Shown: positions 5,914-13,421, counted from the stretch's first letter. The stretch: 15,713 bases of DNA from Chloroflexi bacterium RBG_16_56_11 (GCA_001796865.1 MGNQ01000053.1:77938-93650), one strand, 5' to 3'. Made by a program: numbers and translations. Notes: generated by a model from the letters alone, not told the origin.

Positions 5914-7764
5914 ATGGCACATGGTTTCATGGGAAAGATGCTCTGGGTGGATCTTTCTAAAAAACAGATTAAAGAAGAAGTCCTTGACGAGAAGATGGGG
6001 CGGGACTTCCTCGGCGGCTACGGTCTGGGCGCCAGGATTCTTTTCAGTCGGCAGAAGGCCGGCGTCGACCCGATGGGGCCGGAGGCTGTCCTCGGCCTGG
6101 TAACCGGTGTATTAACCGGCACTGACGCTCTCGGCGGCTCTAGGTATGTCATGGTGGGCAAGTCCCCACGGACGGGAGGTTGGGGAGACGCCAACTCCGG
6201 CGGTAACGTCGGCCCGTACCTGAAGTTCGCCGGTTACGACGCGGTGTTTTTCACGGGTAAATCGGATAAACCGGTGTACCTTTTCATCGACAACGGCAAG
6301 GCCGAGCTCAAGGATGCGGCCCGCCTCTGGGGAAAGGACAGTTTCGAGACCCAGGACATGCTCCGGGCGGAACACGGCAAAGACGTCGAAGTCGCCTGTA
6401 TCGGCCCGTCGGGCGAGAATCTCTCGCTCATAGCCGCCGTCATGAACAACAAGGGCCGCGCTGCCGGCCGGTCCGGACTGGGGGCGGTGATGGGCTCCAA
6501 GAAGCTCAAGGCCATCGCCATAAAAGGCAACATGAAGATACCGGTGGCCGACCCGGCGAAGTCCGCCGAGATGAGGAAAAAGCACATAGCCGCCATGGGG
6601 CCGAGGTCCAACTTCATGAGGGACTTCGGCACAGCGGGACTCTTCAATATGGCCTGCGAATCCGATGACGCTCCCTGCAAGAACTGGGCCGGCGCTGCGG
6701 TTATCGACTATCCGAATTATAAAAACCTGGGCGGCGACAAGGTCCTGGAAAAAAGGCAGCGTGGCTGGGGTTGCTGGCACTGTCCCATCGCCTGCGGCGG
6801 CATTATGAAACCTAATGCCGCGGGAGAATTTCAATATAGCGCCGAAGCCCACAAGCCGGAGTACGAGACCCTGGCCATGTTCGGCAGCAACCTCCTCAAC
6901 GATAACCTCGACTCCATTGTTAAACTTAACGATATCTGCAACCGCTACGGCCTGGACACGATTTCGGCCGGGGCGTGCATCGCTTTTGCCCTGGAATGCT
7001 ACGATAAAGGTATCATCACCAAGAAAGATACCGGCGGCCTGGAGCTGAAATGGGGCGATCCCAAGGCCATCGTAACGATGACGGAAATGATGGGCAAACG
7101 CGAGGGCTTCGGGGATATTATCGCCGACGGCGTCATGATGGCGGCCAGGAAGATAGGCAAGGGATCTGAGAAATTCGCCATGCACATCGCCGGAGAGGAA
7201 GTCCCGGCGCATGACTCCCGGGGCGGCCCCCATTTTGCCATAGGCTATGCGGGGGAGCCCACGCCCGCCCGGCATACCCAGGGAGGCGAAGGGCCACTAC
7301 CCCCCGGTGCCCTGCCCGAATACAATCGCGGCTCAATGGTTGGCCGGGGCGCGCCGCACAAGGTCGGCGCCACGCTAACGGTGGCCTATAACGCCACCGG
7401 GGTGTGCATGATTGTCATCGGAGACGGCTACGGCCACTTCGACCAGTTTGTCGAGGCGCTGGCAACCATCACCGGCTGGGACATCACCAAGGAAGAACTG
7501 ATGAAGACCGGCGAGCGTATCGAGAACATCAGGCAGGCGTTCAATATCCGCGAAGGGCAAAAGACGCCGTGGAAGTACCCGGACAGGATGCTGGGCATAC
7601 CACCCAAGCAGGTCGGACCACGCCAAGGCCTGACCGTGGACGAGAAAGCCCTTTGCGCCGAGTACTACCAGGCTATGGACTGGGATGTCAAGACGGGGAA
7701 GCCGAGCCAAAAGAAACTCCAGGAGCTCGGCCTGGGCGATGTCGCCAGAGTGTTATATCCGTAA
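5914..7764 (+). CDS. Aldehyde:ferredoxin oxidoreductase family protein (AOR3)
   Basis: A 616-residue tungsten AOR family oxidoreductase. It carries the N-terminal GFMGKMLWVDLS, the pterin block GRAAGRSGLGAVMGSKKLKA (181-200), the [4Fe-4S] ligands C287-x2-C290-x3-C294 and C498, KPEYET (314-319) with the active-site Glu candidates, and H454 in PARHTQGG. In the fourth-ligand motif the usual Asp is Asn (N493). A glycine/proline-rich insertion (456-482) follows the catalytic His, a segment not shared with AOR2, so the substrate channel probably differs. The ATG is supported by AGGAGG five bases upstream. It is monocistronic in this window: its own promoter-like site lies upstream and a strong terminator (7793-7825) follows. 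It probably oxidises an aldehyde (or reduces an acid) with ferredoxin in the cytoplasm. No partner subunit gene is adjacent. Confidence 0.94.
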   Translation: MAHGFMGKMLWVDLSKKQIKEEVLDEKMGRDFLGGYGLGARILFSRQKAGVDPMGPEAVLGLVTGVLTGTDALGGSRYVMVGKSPRTGGWGDANSGGNVGPYLKFAGYDAVFFTGKSDKPVYLFIDNGKAELKDAARLWGKDSFETQDMLRAEHGKDVEVACIGPSGENLSLIAAVMNNKGRAAGRSGLGAVMGSKKLKAIAIKGNMKIPVADPAKSAEMRKKHIAAMGPRSNFMRDFGTAGLFNMACESDDAPCKNWAGAAVIDYPNYKNLGGDKVLEKRQRGWGCWHCPIACGGIMKPNAAGEFQYSAEAHKPEYETLAMFGSNLLNDNLDSIVKLNDICNRYGLDTISAGACIAFALECYDKGIITKKDTGGLELKWGDPKAIVTMTEMMGKREGFGDIIADGVMMAARKIGKGSEKFAMHIAGEEVPAHDSRGGPHFAIGYAGEPTPARHTQGGEGPLPPGALPEYNRGSMVGRGAPHKVGATLTVAYNATGVCMIVIGDGYGHFDQFVEALATITGWDITKEELMKTGERIENIRQAFNIREGQKTPWKYPDRMLGIPPKQVGPRQGLTVDEKALCAEYYQAMDWDVKTGKPSQKKLQELGLGDVARVLYP

Positions 7765-7792
7765 TCGCAAGTCACGATACAGCTTAAACGAA

Positions 7793-7825
7793 CGAGGCCT
7801 CCACCAGTTGGAGGCCTCGATTTTT
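7793..7825 (+). terminator. Rho-independent terminator after AOR3
   Basis: CGAGGCCTCC (7793-7802) and GGAGGCCTCG (7810-7819) form a perfect 10-bp GC-rich stem with a 7-nt loop, followed by TTTTT (7821-7825). It lies 29 bp after the AOR3 stop. On the minus strand the stem is followed by TTCGTTT, so it may also slow transcription of the convergent metallo-hydrolase gene. Confidence 0.9.
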
Positions 7826-7846
7826 CCGATAGTCGTCGCCAGGGTT

Positions 7847-8479
7847 TCAGGGGCTGAGGACAATAACCTGGGTACTGATGGGCAGGTTCGACCGGCTGAT
7901 TGTCAGCTTGGGGCGGGGTTCCACCTGTCCCATGCCCATCTCCTTGAGGAAATTGTCCACCGGGTCCAGTTCACGTTTTGTCGCCGGTGTCTTATAATGC
8001 ATGGGAATCACCGCCTTGGGCTCAAATTTACGGATAACCTCAGCGGCCATGATGGCGTTTATGGTTGATACTCCCCCTACCGGCAGCAGCAGAATGTCGA
8101 CGTTCCCCATTTCCTCGATGAGTTCATCGCCCGGCACATGACCGATGTCGCCGAGGTGGCATATCGCCACTCCGTCGACCTCCATCAGGTAGACTATGTT
8201 CTTTCCCCTCGATTGCCCCTTCACGGCGTCATGGTAGGTGTTCATGCCCAGGATAAGGACGCCGCTGATTTCGTATTCACCGGGACGACTCACCAGCCGG
8301 TGCTCGCCGCTTATCCCCCGCACGTAGGAATGGGAAGGGTGGTCGTGGCTCACCGTGACGATATCGACGGTCTGTTTGCCGAGGGAGTATCCCGAATCGG
8401 GAGGGAACGGGTCCGTGATGATGATGGCCTGACTGCCCCTGATGCGGAAACAGGAAAGGCCCAACCAGGTGATATCCAC
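7847..8479 (-). CDS. Metallo-beta-lactamase-fold hydrolase (UlaG/YtkL-like)
   Basis: A 210-residue MBL-fold protein of the short 'metal-dependent hydrolase' type. It opens with MDITWLGLSCFRI, then TDPF (22-25), the metal motif SHDHPSH (44-50), H108 and D111 in CHLGDIGH, and PMHY with H161. The canonical HxHxDH has Ser (S49) in place of Asp, which could weaken binding of the second metal. It is a cytoplasmic protein without signal peptide; the substrate is unknown (relatives cleave lactone or phosphodiester bonds). The start is a GTG with a weak ribosome site; the next in-frame Met is at residue 80, so the GTG is preferred. It lies 54 bp downstream of the DUF3800 gene on the same strand but differs from it in base composition. 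Confidence 0.85.
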   Translation of the reverse strand: MDITWLGLSCFRIRGSQAIIITDPFPPDSGYSLGKQTVDIVTVSHDHPSHSYVRGISGEHRLVSRPGEYEISGVLILGMNTYHDAVKGQSRGKNIVYLMEVDGVAICHLGDIGHVPGDELIEEMGNVDILLLPVGGVSTINAIMAAEVIRKFEPKAVIPMHYKTPATKRELDPVDNFLKEMGMGQVEPRPKLTISRSNLPISTQVIVLSP

Positions 8480-8533
8480 ACCGTAAGTTTATCACACGCG
8501 GCCGTTTACGTTCAACAAATCGTAAAAGATAAA

Positions 8534-9292
8534 CTAACTCTGTTGTGGCTTTAATTTTTTTATTAGGCAATGAGTACAAGTACAAGTTCGACTAGTGCTT
8601 AAGTGTACAAGTCCGTGAATTATTCCGTCAGAGTTATCAAACTTATTGATTATCATATCGAGATAACTGGTATCACCATGTTCGTAACGTCTGAATACTG
8701 CCCAAGAACAAAAATCTGCTAATTGGAGCATCCTCGTAGTACTACTTTCAGTAAATACTGGGCTTTCTGGCAGATTATACACAGTTCCATACCTGGTACC
8801 AGTTGTTCTGTATATTGCTAGCAGTTGCTTTAGTCTGGCTTCGTAACGGGAGTCATCCAATATTATGAGTCCACGTTGTTCATTTTGTTCCTTGTGAAGC
8901 CTCGTCAGAAAAAGATCAAACCTATCACACAATTCTTCGAACGAACGTCCAACAAGGTCTGTGACTGACTGAAAACCTCGGTCAATAACCACAGCGAAAA
9001 GTACAACGCCAAATTGGTGCGAATCACGAATTATCCCGTAGATATTCTGGGCTATTTCTACACTTTTCGCTCTTGGAAGAGAATGCCAAGGTTCTTTATT
9101 ACGTCTATAAATATCAGACGCATGAAATTCTATTTGTTCTGTAATAGTCGGGAAGTATTGACGTTGGAGTTCATTTAGCGCTTCATTCAGGTGATAAATT
9201 TGTCTTTCAAAAATGGCTACTCCACCCAATACAAAATGTTTATCACTCTCATTGTTTGGTTCACCTGACTCATCAACATATAGAAGATACAT
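8534..9292 (-). CDS. DUF3800 family protein (RNase H-like fold)
   Basis: A 252-residue protein with the hallmarks of DUF3800: YVDESG at the N-terminus (5-10), EFHASD (55-60), a central IILDDS (144-148), QLAD (190-193) and a Cys-rich tail C237-x-C239-x2-C242. The scattered acidic residues D7, E8, E55, D60, D146 and D193 are consistent with the RNase H-like nuclease fold proposed for the family. The function is not established; relatives are frequent in accessory and defence-rich regions. The gene is AT-rich relative to the hrcA operon and metallo-hydrolase on either side, suggesting horizontal acquisition. The ATG is preceded by an A/T-rich stretch with no clear ribosome site. It is divergent from hrcA across 274 bp. 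No partner gene typical of a restriction or abortive-infection system is next to it. Confidence 0.85.
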   Translation of the reverse strand: MYLLYVDESGEPNNESDKHFVLGGVAIFERQIYHLNEALNELQRQYFPTITEQIEFHASDIYRRNKEPWHSLPRAKSVEIAQNIYGIIRDSHQFGVVLFAVVIDRGFQSVTDLVGRSFEELCDRFDLFLTRLHKEQNEQRGLIILDDSRYEARLKQLLAIYRTTGTRYGTVYNLPESPVFTESSTTRMLQLADFCSWAVFRRYEHGDTSYLDMIINKFDNSDGIIHGLVHLSTSRTCTCTHCLIKKLKPQQS

Positions 9293-9491
9293 AATAAAAA
9301 CAAAACGCAGCCAAGTGAAGCTTTCGCCTCAGCGGACGGCGACATACGCTGCCCTCTCAACCGCGTAACATATTATTATCATGTAGTTTTTCATTTGTCA
9401 AGGGGATTTAGTGAAAGTTTCATACTATATTGTTTACAATTTGGTATTAGTGTTACCCACGTAAAACGAACCGAAGCAGTCAGATTTTCTC

Positions 9492-9520
9492 TTGACAAAT
9501 CACCGCCTAAAGTGTTAAAT
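9492..9520 (+). promoter_or_regulatory. Sigma-A type promoter of the hrcA-grpE-dnaK operon
   Basis: TTGACA (9492-9497), 17 bp spacing, then TTAAAT (9515-9520). It is followed after 8 bp by the CIRCE operator, so HrcA bound there would cover the transcription start. This is the standard arrangement for HrcA-controlled operons. Confidence 0.8.
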
Positions 9521-9528
9521 TATATGTA

Positions 9529-9555
9529 TTAGCAGTCGCAGACCTCGACTGCTAA
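9529..9555 (+). promoter_or_regulatory. CIRCE operator (HrcA binding site)
   Basis: TTAGCAGTC-N9-GACTGCTAA, a perfect 9+9 inverted repeat with the exact 9-bp spacer of CIRCE. The consensus is TTAGCACTC-N9-GAGTGCTAA; both arms here carry the same C/G swap at the seventh position, preserving symmetry. It ends 11 bp before the hrcA ATG, immediately upstream of the GGAG ribosome site. Confidence 0.95.
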
Positions 9556-9566
9556 CGGAGATTGAA

Positions 9567-10610
9567 ATGCTTACCGCCCGAAGCTCCAGGATACTCGGTT
9601 ATATCGTGGAACAATATATTAGCACTGCCCAGCCGGTGCCGTCGCAGGCCGTCGCCGATAAGGCCGAGTTGGGGGTGAGTCCCGCCACTATCCGCAACGA
9701 GATGGCCTACCTCGAGAAGGAAGGCTATCTCCTGCGGCCGCATACCTCGGCGGGCTGTATCCCCTCGGACCGGGGCTACCGTTTTTACGTGGAGTCGATG
9801 GAGAACCTGCGGCTCCCCTGGGAAGAGCAGCGGCTCATCAGCCATACCTTCCACCAGGTGGAAAAGGAGGTCGAGGCCTGGGTAAGCCTGACGGCTACAC
9901 TACTGGCCAGGCTTGTCCAGAACGTCGCCGTCGTCAGCCTGCCCAAATCGACCGACTGCAAGCTGAAGCACCTGGAGCTCGTTGCCGTGCATGGCGCCCG
10001 GGCGCTGGCCGTGGTCGTCCTCGACGGCGCTAACGTCAAGCAGAAGCTGGTCACCTTCGATGGAGAGGTGACGCAGCCCGCCTTGACCACTATCAGCCTT
10101 AAACTTAACAACGCCTTTGACGGCCTTACCGGCCGCGAAATAGCCTCCCGGGAGATAGAGCTTTCGCCCCTGGAAAAACAGGCGGCCGGGTTCCTTGCGG
10201 AGATAATGCAGGCTGAGGACAGCAAGGAGTACCAGGAGCCTTACCTCGAAGGATGGCACTTCATGCTTAACCAGCCGGAGTTCGCCAGCAGCGAGAGCAT
10301 GCGCCACCTCATGGAGCTCGTAGAGCAGCGCGGTCTCCTCAGGGTCATCGTGCCATCCCGGGTGGACCAGCCCGGTGTACACGTCGTCATCGGCAAGGAA
10401 AACAAGGATGAGGCCATCCAGAACTGCAGCGTGGTTATCTGCCAGTACGGCCTGCCTCAGGAGGCCACCGGCACCATCGCCGTCGTCGGCCCCACCCGCA
10501 TGCCCTATTTGCGCACCATACCCACGGTCTATTACCTCTCCTCGGTGTTGAGCCAGCTCGTGGCCGGGCTTTACGGCCGGGACTTACCTGGCTATCAGGA
10601 CATCAATTAA
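9567..10610 (+). CDS. hrcA: Heat-inducible transcription repressor HrcA
   Basis: A 347-residue repressor of class I heat-shock genes that binds CIRCE as a dimer and needs chaperonin for activity in well-studied species. The N-terminal winged helix-turn-helix is clear: an LTARSSRILGYIVEQYI helix (2-18), then VPSQAVA, LGVSPATIRNEMAYLEKEG (35-53) and PHTSAG with GYRFYVE (58-75). The usual PHTSAGRIPT reads PHTSAGCIPS, with Cys replacing the Arg. The middle and C-terminal parts form the GAF-like dimerisation domain, ending with the typical GPTRMPY (about 311-317). The ATG has GGAG six bases upstream. It is the first gene of the operon, with its own CIRCE site upstream, so it is autoregulated. grpE starts 18 bp downstream. 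Confidence 0.97.
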   Translation: MLTARSSRILGYIVEQYISTAQPVPSQAVADKAELGVSPATIRNEMAYLEKEGYLLRPHTSAGCIPSDRGYRFYVESMENLRLPWEEQRLISHTFHQVEKEVEAWVSLTATLLARLVQNVAVVSLPKSTDCKLKHLELVAVHGARALAVVVLDGANVKQKLVTFDGEVTQPALTTISLKLNNAFDGLTGREIASREIELSPLEKQAAGFLAEIMQAEDSKEYQEPYLEGWHFMLNQPEFASSESMRHLMELVEQRGLLRVIVPSRVDQPGVHVVIGKENKDEAIQNCSVVICQYGLPQEATGTIAVVGPTRMPYLRTIPTVYYLSSVLSQLVAGLYGRDLPGYQDIN

Positions 10611-10628
10611 AAGGGACGGTTCCGAATA

Positions 10629-11177
10629 ATGATGCCAATGGACTCAAAAGACGTACGGAACAACGGGACTATGCCCCAACTCGATAACGCCGAAACCCCG
10701 GAGGATTTGGAGAAAGCCCTCTCCGACGAAAAGAAAAAATGCGCCGAATATCTGGCCAGCTGGCAGCGGGCGCAGGCCGATTTCGTCAACTTCAAGCGGC
10801 GTACCGAGCAGGAGAGACAGGACTTCAACAACTATGCCAACGCCAACCTTATCCTTGGCATCCTGCCGGTCCTTGATGACCTGGAGATGGCACTCAAAGC
10901 CGTCCCGCCGCAGTATGCCGGTGATGACTGGGTAGAAGGGGTCCGCCTCATAGAACGCAAGTTCAGGACGAGCCTGGAGGGACAGGGGGTCAAGCCAATA
11001 AAAGCGCTCGGCGAACATTTCGATCCACATTTACACGAGGCCCTGAGGCAGACCAGGGGCAAAGAGGGCATTATCCTCGAAGAATTTCAAAAGGGTTACA
11101 TGTTACATGACAAGCTTCTCCGGCCCGCCCGGGTTGTGGTGGGCACGGGTGAGGAAGACATTAAGGAGGAAGAATAA
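10629..11177 (+). CDS. grpE: Nucleotide exchange factor GrpE
   Basis: A 182-residue co-chaperone that releases ADP from DnaK. An acidic, coiled-coil-prone N-terminal half (about 18-65, with a charged EKALSDEKKKCAEYLASWQR stretch) leads into the conserved core FVNFKRRTEQER (51-62) and ILPVLDDLEMAL. The C-terminal beta domain carries the GrpE signature GEHFDPHLHEALRQ followed by GYMLHDKLLRPARVVVG. The length is normal. The ATG at 10629 is followed by two further in-frame ATGs within four codons, so the exact start is uncertain by a few residues. The stop abuts the dnaK start codon directly, and the dnaK ribosome site (AAGGAGGAAG) lies inside the end of grpE, implying translational coupling. Confidence 0.97.
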   Translation: MMPMDSKDVRNNGTMPQLDNAETPEDLEKALSDEKKKCAEYLASWQRAQADFVNFKRRTEQERQDFNNYANANLILGILPVLDDLEMALKAVPPQYAGDDWVEGVRLIERKFRTSLEGQGVKPIKALGEHFDPHLHEALRQTRGKEGIILEEFQKGYMLHDKLLRPARVVVGTGEEDIKEEE

Positions 11178-13100
11178 ATGGGAAAAGCAGTAGGCATTGA
11201 CCTGGGCACCACTTTCAGTGAGGTTGCTGTTCTGGAGGGCGGCGAGCCAGTCGTCATAACGAGCTCGGAAGGAAGCCGACTGATACCGTCGGTGGTGGCC
11301 ATTAATAAAAACGGCGAAAGACTCGTCGGCCAGATTGCCAAGCGGCAGGCCATCACCAACCCCGAAAACACCGTATATAGCATCAAGCGTTTCATGGGGC
11401 GAAAATGGGGCGAGCCGGCCGGGCGCGAGCTACCGGTGGAGGAAGACGCCAAGCGCAAGACTTATAAAGTCACCCGCGCGCCCAATAATGACGTGCGGGT
11501 CCTGATGGGCGGTAAGGAGTACAGCCCGCCGGAAATTTCGGCGATGATTCTGCAGAAGCTGAAGACCGACGCCGAGGCTTACCTGGGCGAGAAAGTAACC
11601 GACGCCGTAATCACCGTGCCGGCCTATTTCAATGATGCCCAGCGCCAGGCCACCAAGGACGCCGGCGCCATCGCCGGACTCAGCGTGCTGCGTATCATCA
11701 ACGAGCCCACCGCCGCGGCCCTGGCCTACGGCCTCGATAAGAAGACGGATGAGACTGTCGCCGTCTACGACCTCGGCGGCGGCACCTTCGATATTTCTAT
11801 ACTTGAGCTCGGCGAAGGCACTTTCCAGGTGAAGTCCACAAACGGCGACACCCACCTGGGCGGCGACGACTTCGACCAGCGGATTATGGACTGGCTTATC
11901 GCCGAGTTCAAAAAAGACCAGGGAATCGACCTGATCAAGGACAAGACGGCCCTGCAGCGGCTCAAGGAGGCCGCGGAGAAGGCCAAGATAGAGCTGTCAT
12001 CCGTCCAGCAGACCGAGGTAAACCTGCCTTTTATCACCGCCGACGCCAGCGGTCCCAAGCACCTGAATATTACGCTGACCAAGTCCAAGCTGGAGCAGCT
12101 TGTCATGGACCTCGTCGAAAAGACGATGGGACCATGCAAACAGGCGCTGGCCGATGCCGGGAAGACGTCCGCCCAGATTAACGAGGTCATCCTGGTCGGC
12201 GGGCAGACGCGTATGCCCCTGGTGCAGGACAAAGTCAAGCAGTTCTTCGGCAAGGAACCCAATAAAAGCGTCAATCCCGACGAGGTGGTGGCAATCGGCG
12301 CGGCCATCCAGGCCGGCGTCCTAAAGGGAGAGGTCAAGGATGTCCTCCTCCTGGACGTTACGCCGCTGACCCTGGGCATCGAGACCCTGGGTGGCGTGGC
12401 CACGCCGCTCATCCCCCGCAACACCACCATCCCCACGGCCAAGAGCCAGATTTTCAGCACGGCGGCGGACAGCCAGCCCGGCGTGGAAATCCACGTCCTC
12501 CAGGGCGAAAGACCGATGGCCGCCGATAACCGAACCCTGGGGCGGTTCATGCTCGACGGCATACTGCCGGCCCCGAGGGGTGTGCCGCAAATCGAGGTCA
12601 CCTTCGATATCGACGCCAACGGCATCCTGAACGTACGCGCCCAGGATAAAGGCACCGGCAAGGAGCAGAAGATAACCATCACCGCTTCCAGCGGCCTTTC
12701 CAAGGACGAAGTTTCCAAGATGCAGAAGGAAGCGGAGCTTCACGCCTCCGAGGATGCCCGGCGCCGCGACGAGATTGAGGCCAAGAACACGGCCGATACC
12801 CTTGTCTACACGGCGGAAAAGACGCTGCGGGACAACAAGGACAAGGTCCCGGCCGACCTCAACAGCGAGGTCGAGGGCAAGATAACCGCAGCGAAGTCGG
12901 CCCTGCAGGGTACGGATATCGAGGCCATCAAGCGCGCCACGCAGACGCTGAACGAGACGATGCAAAAGATAGGCCAGGCCATCTATAAGCAGCAGCCACC
13001 GCCGCCGGCCGGCGAACAACCTCCGCCACCGCCTCCAGGCGGTCAGGGCGGACCGGGCGGCGAGGAAGGCACCGTGGAGGGCGAGTTCAGAGAGGTGTAA
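11178..13100 (+). CDS. dnaK: Chaperone DnaK (Hsp70)
   Basis: A 640-residue ATP-dependent chaperone. The nucleotide-binding domain carries GIDLGTTFSE (6-15), VPAYFNDAQRQATKDAG (147-163), NEPTAAALAYG (175-185), DLGGGTFD (198-205) and GGQTRMP (341-347). The interdomain linker VLLLDVTPLTLG is at 389-400, the substrate-binding domain follows to about 505, and then the helical lid. Two features stand out. Phosphate loop 1 has Phe-13 where bacterial DnaK usually has Asn (TTNS). The disordered tail is very rich in proline and glycine: PPPP (607-610), PPPPPP (615-620), GGQGGPGGEE, before the usual acidic end EGEFREV. The start abuts the grpE stop. No dnaJ follows; the operon ends at the terminator just downstream. 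Confidence 0.98.
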   Translation: MGKAVGIDLGTTFSEVAVLEGGEPVVITSSEGSRLIPSVVAINKNGERLVGQIAKRQAITNPENTVYSIKRFMGRKWGEPAGRELPVEEDAKRKTYKVTRAPNNDVRVLMGGKEYSPPEISAMILQKLKTDAEAYLGEKVTDAVITVPAYFNDAQRQATKDAGAIAGLSVLRIINEPTAAALAYGLDKKTDETVAVYDLGGGTFDISILELGEGTFQVKSTNGDTHLGGDDFDQRIMDWLIAEFKKDQGIDLIKDKTALQRLKEAAEKAKIELSSVQQTEVNLPFITADASGPKHLNITLTKSKLEQLVMDLVEKTMGPCKQALADAGKTSAQINEVILVGGQTRMPLVQDKVKQFFGKEPNKSVNPDEVVAIGAAIQAGVLKGEVKDVLLLDVTPLTLGIETLGGVATPLIPRNTTIPTAKSQIFSTAADSQPGVEIHVLQGERPMAADNRTLGRFMLDGILPAPRGVPQIEVTFDIDANGILNVRAQDKGTGKEQKITITASSGLSKDEVSKMQKEAELHASEDARRRDEIEAKNTADTLVYTAEKTLRDNKDKVPADLNSEVEGKITAAKSALQGTDIEAIKRATQTLNETMQKIGQAIYKQQPPPPAGEQPPPPPPGGQGGPGGEEGTVEGEFREV

Positions 13101-13122
13101 CTAAACCGGCTCAAGCTAAAAA

Positions 13123-13153
13123 CAGAGGGGGCGTAATGCCCCCTCTGCCTTTT
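13123..13153 (+). terminator. Rho-independent terminator of the hrcA-grpE-dnaK operon
   Basis: CAGAGGGGGC (13123-13132) and GCCCCCTCTG (13138-13147) form a perfect 10-bp stem with loop GTAAT, followed by CC and TTTT (13150-13153). It begins 22 bp after the dnaK stop. Confidence 0.9.
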
Positions 13154-13167
13154 CCCCCGCCTTCCGT

Positions 13168-13191
13168 GTCCCCCTTTGGAAAAAGGGGGAC
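13168..13191. repeat. Perfect hairpin GTCCCCCTTT/AAAGGGGGAC
   Basis: A 10-bp perfect stem (13168-13177 with 13182-13191) and a GGAA loop. The right-arm 9-mer AAAGGGGGA recurs at 13334-13342, where it continues as TTTAGGGGGA. The two copies bracket the element at 13205-13306, suggesting that it lies within an older repeat. It is too close to the dnaK terminator to need a terminator role of its own. Confidence 0.6.
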
Positions 13192-13204
13192 GCTTTGTAT
13201 CAAA

Positions 13205-13306
13205 TGTCATTCTGAGGAACGGAGCGACGAAGAATCTCGGGGTGAGGCTGGCATTATACGCATAGCCCCCGCCACTCCGAGACCCTTCGCTTCGCTCAGG
13301 GTGACA
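13205..13306. repeat. 102-bp inverted-repeat (MITE-like) element
   Basis: Two hairpin halves in inverted orientation surround a 36-bp unrelated centre. The outer ends are TGTC (13205-13208) and GACA (13303-13306), and the inner ends are CTCGG (13236-13240) and CCGAG (13277-13281). The left half pairs ATTCT (13209-13213) with AGAAT (13231-13235); the right half pairs ACCCT (13282-13286) with AGGGT (13298-13302). The stems therefore differ in sequence but keep pairing. The interior of the right half, read on the minus strand, is GAGCGAAGCGA, close to the GIY-YIG flanking repeat. Confidence 0.8.
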
Positions 13307-13374
13307 CCAAAAAGCACTTTTAATACAACCCTTAAAGGGGGATTTAGGGGGATTTTATTAGTCCAATTTCTTCC

Positions 13375-13406
13375 CATTTACGCTTTTGCGCAAATGCGCA
13401 ATTGCT
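13375..13406 (+). repeat. Degenerate 8-bp tandem array (4 units)
   Basis: Units read CATTTACG, CTTTTGCG, CAAATGCG, CAATTGCT. They keep a strict 8-bp phase, begin with C and mostly end in CG. The array contains the palindrome TTGCGCAA at a unit junction. Confidence 0.65.
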
Positions 13407-13421
13407 CACCTTCCCCACCGA

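Noticed and set aside
6112..7275. Long minus-strand open frame opposite AOR3 (387 codons)
   Set aside because: Antisense shadow of a well-supported gene, without a recognisable domain.
12321..13019. Minus-strand frames opposite dnaK
   Set aside because: Shadows of dnaK in a GC-rich sequence; no ribosome sites or domain features.
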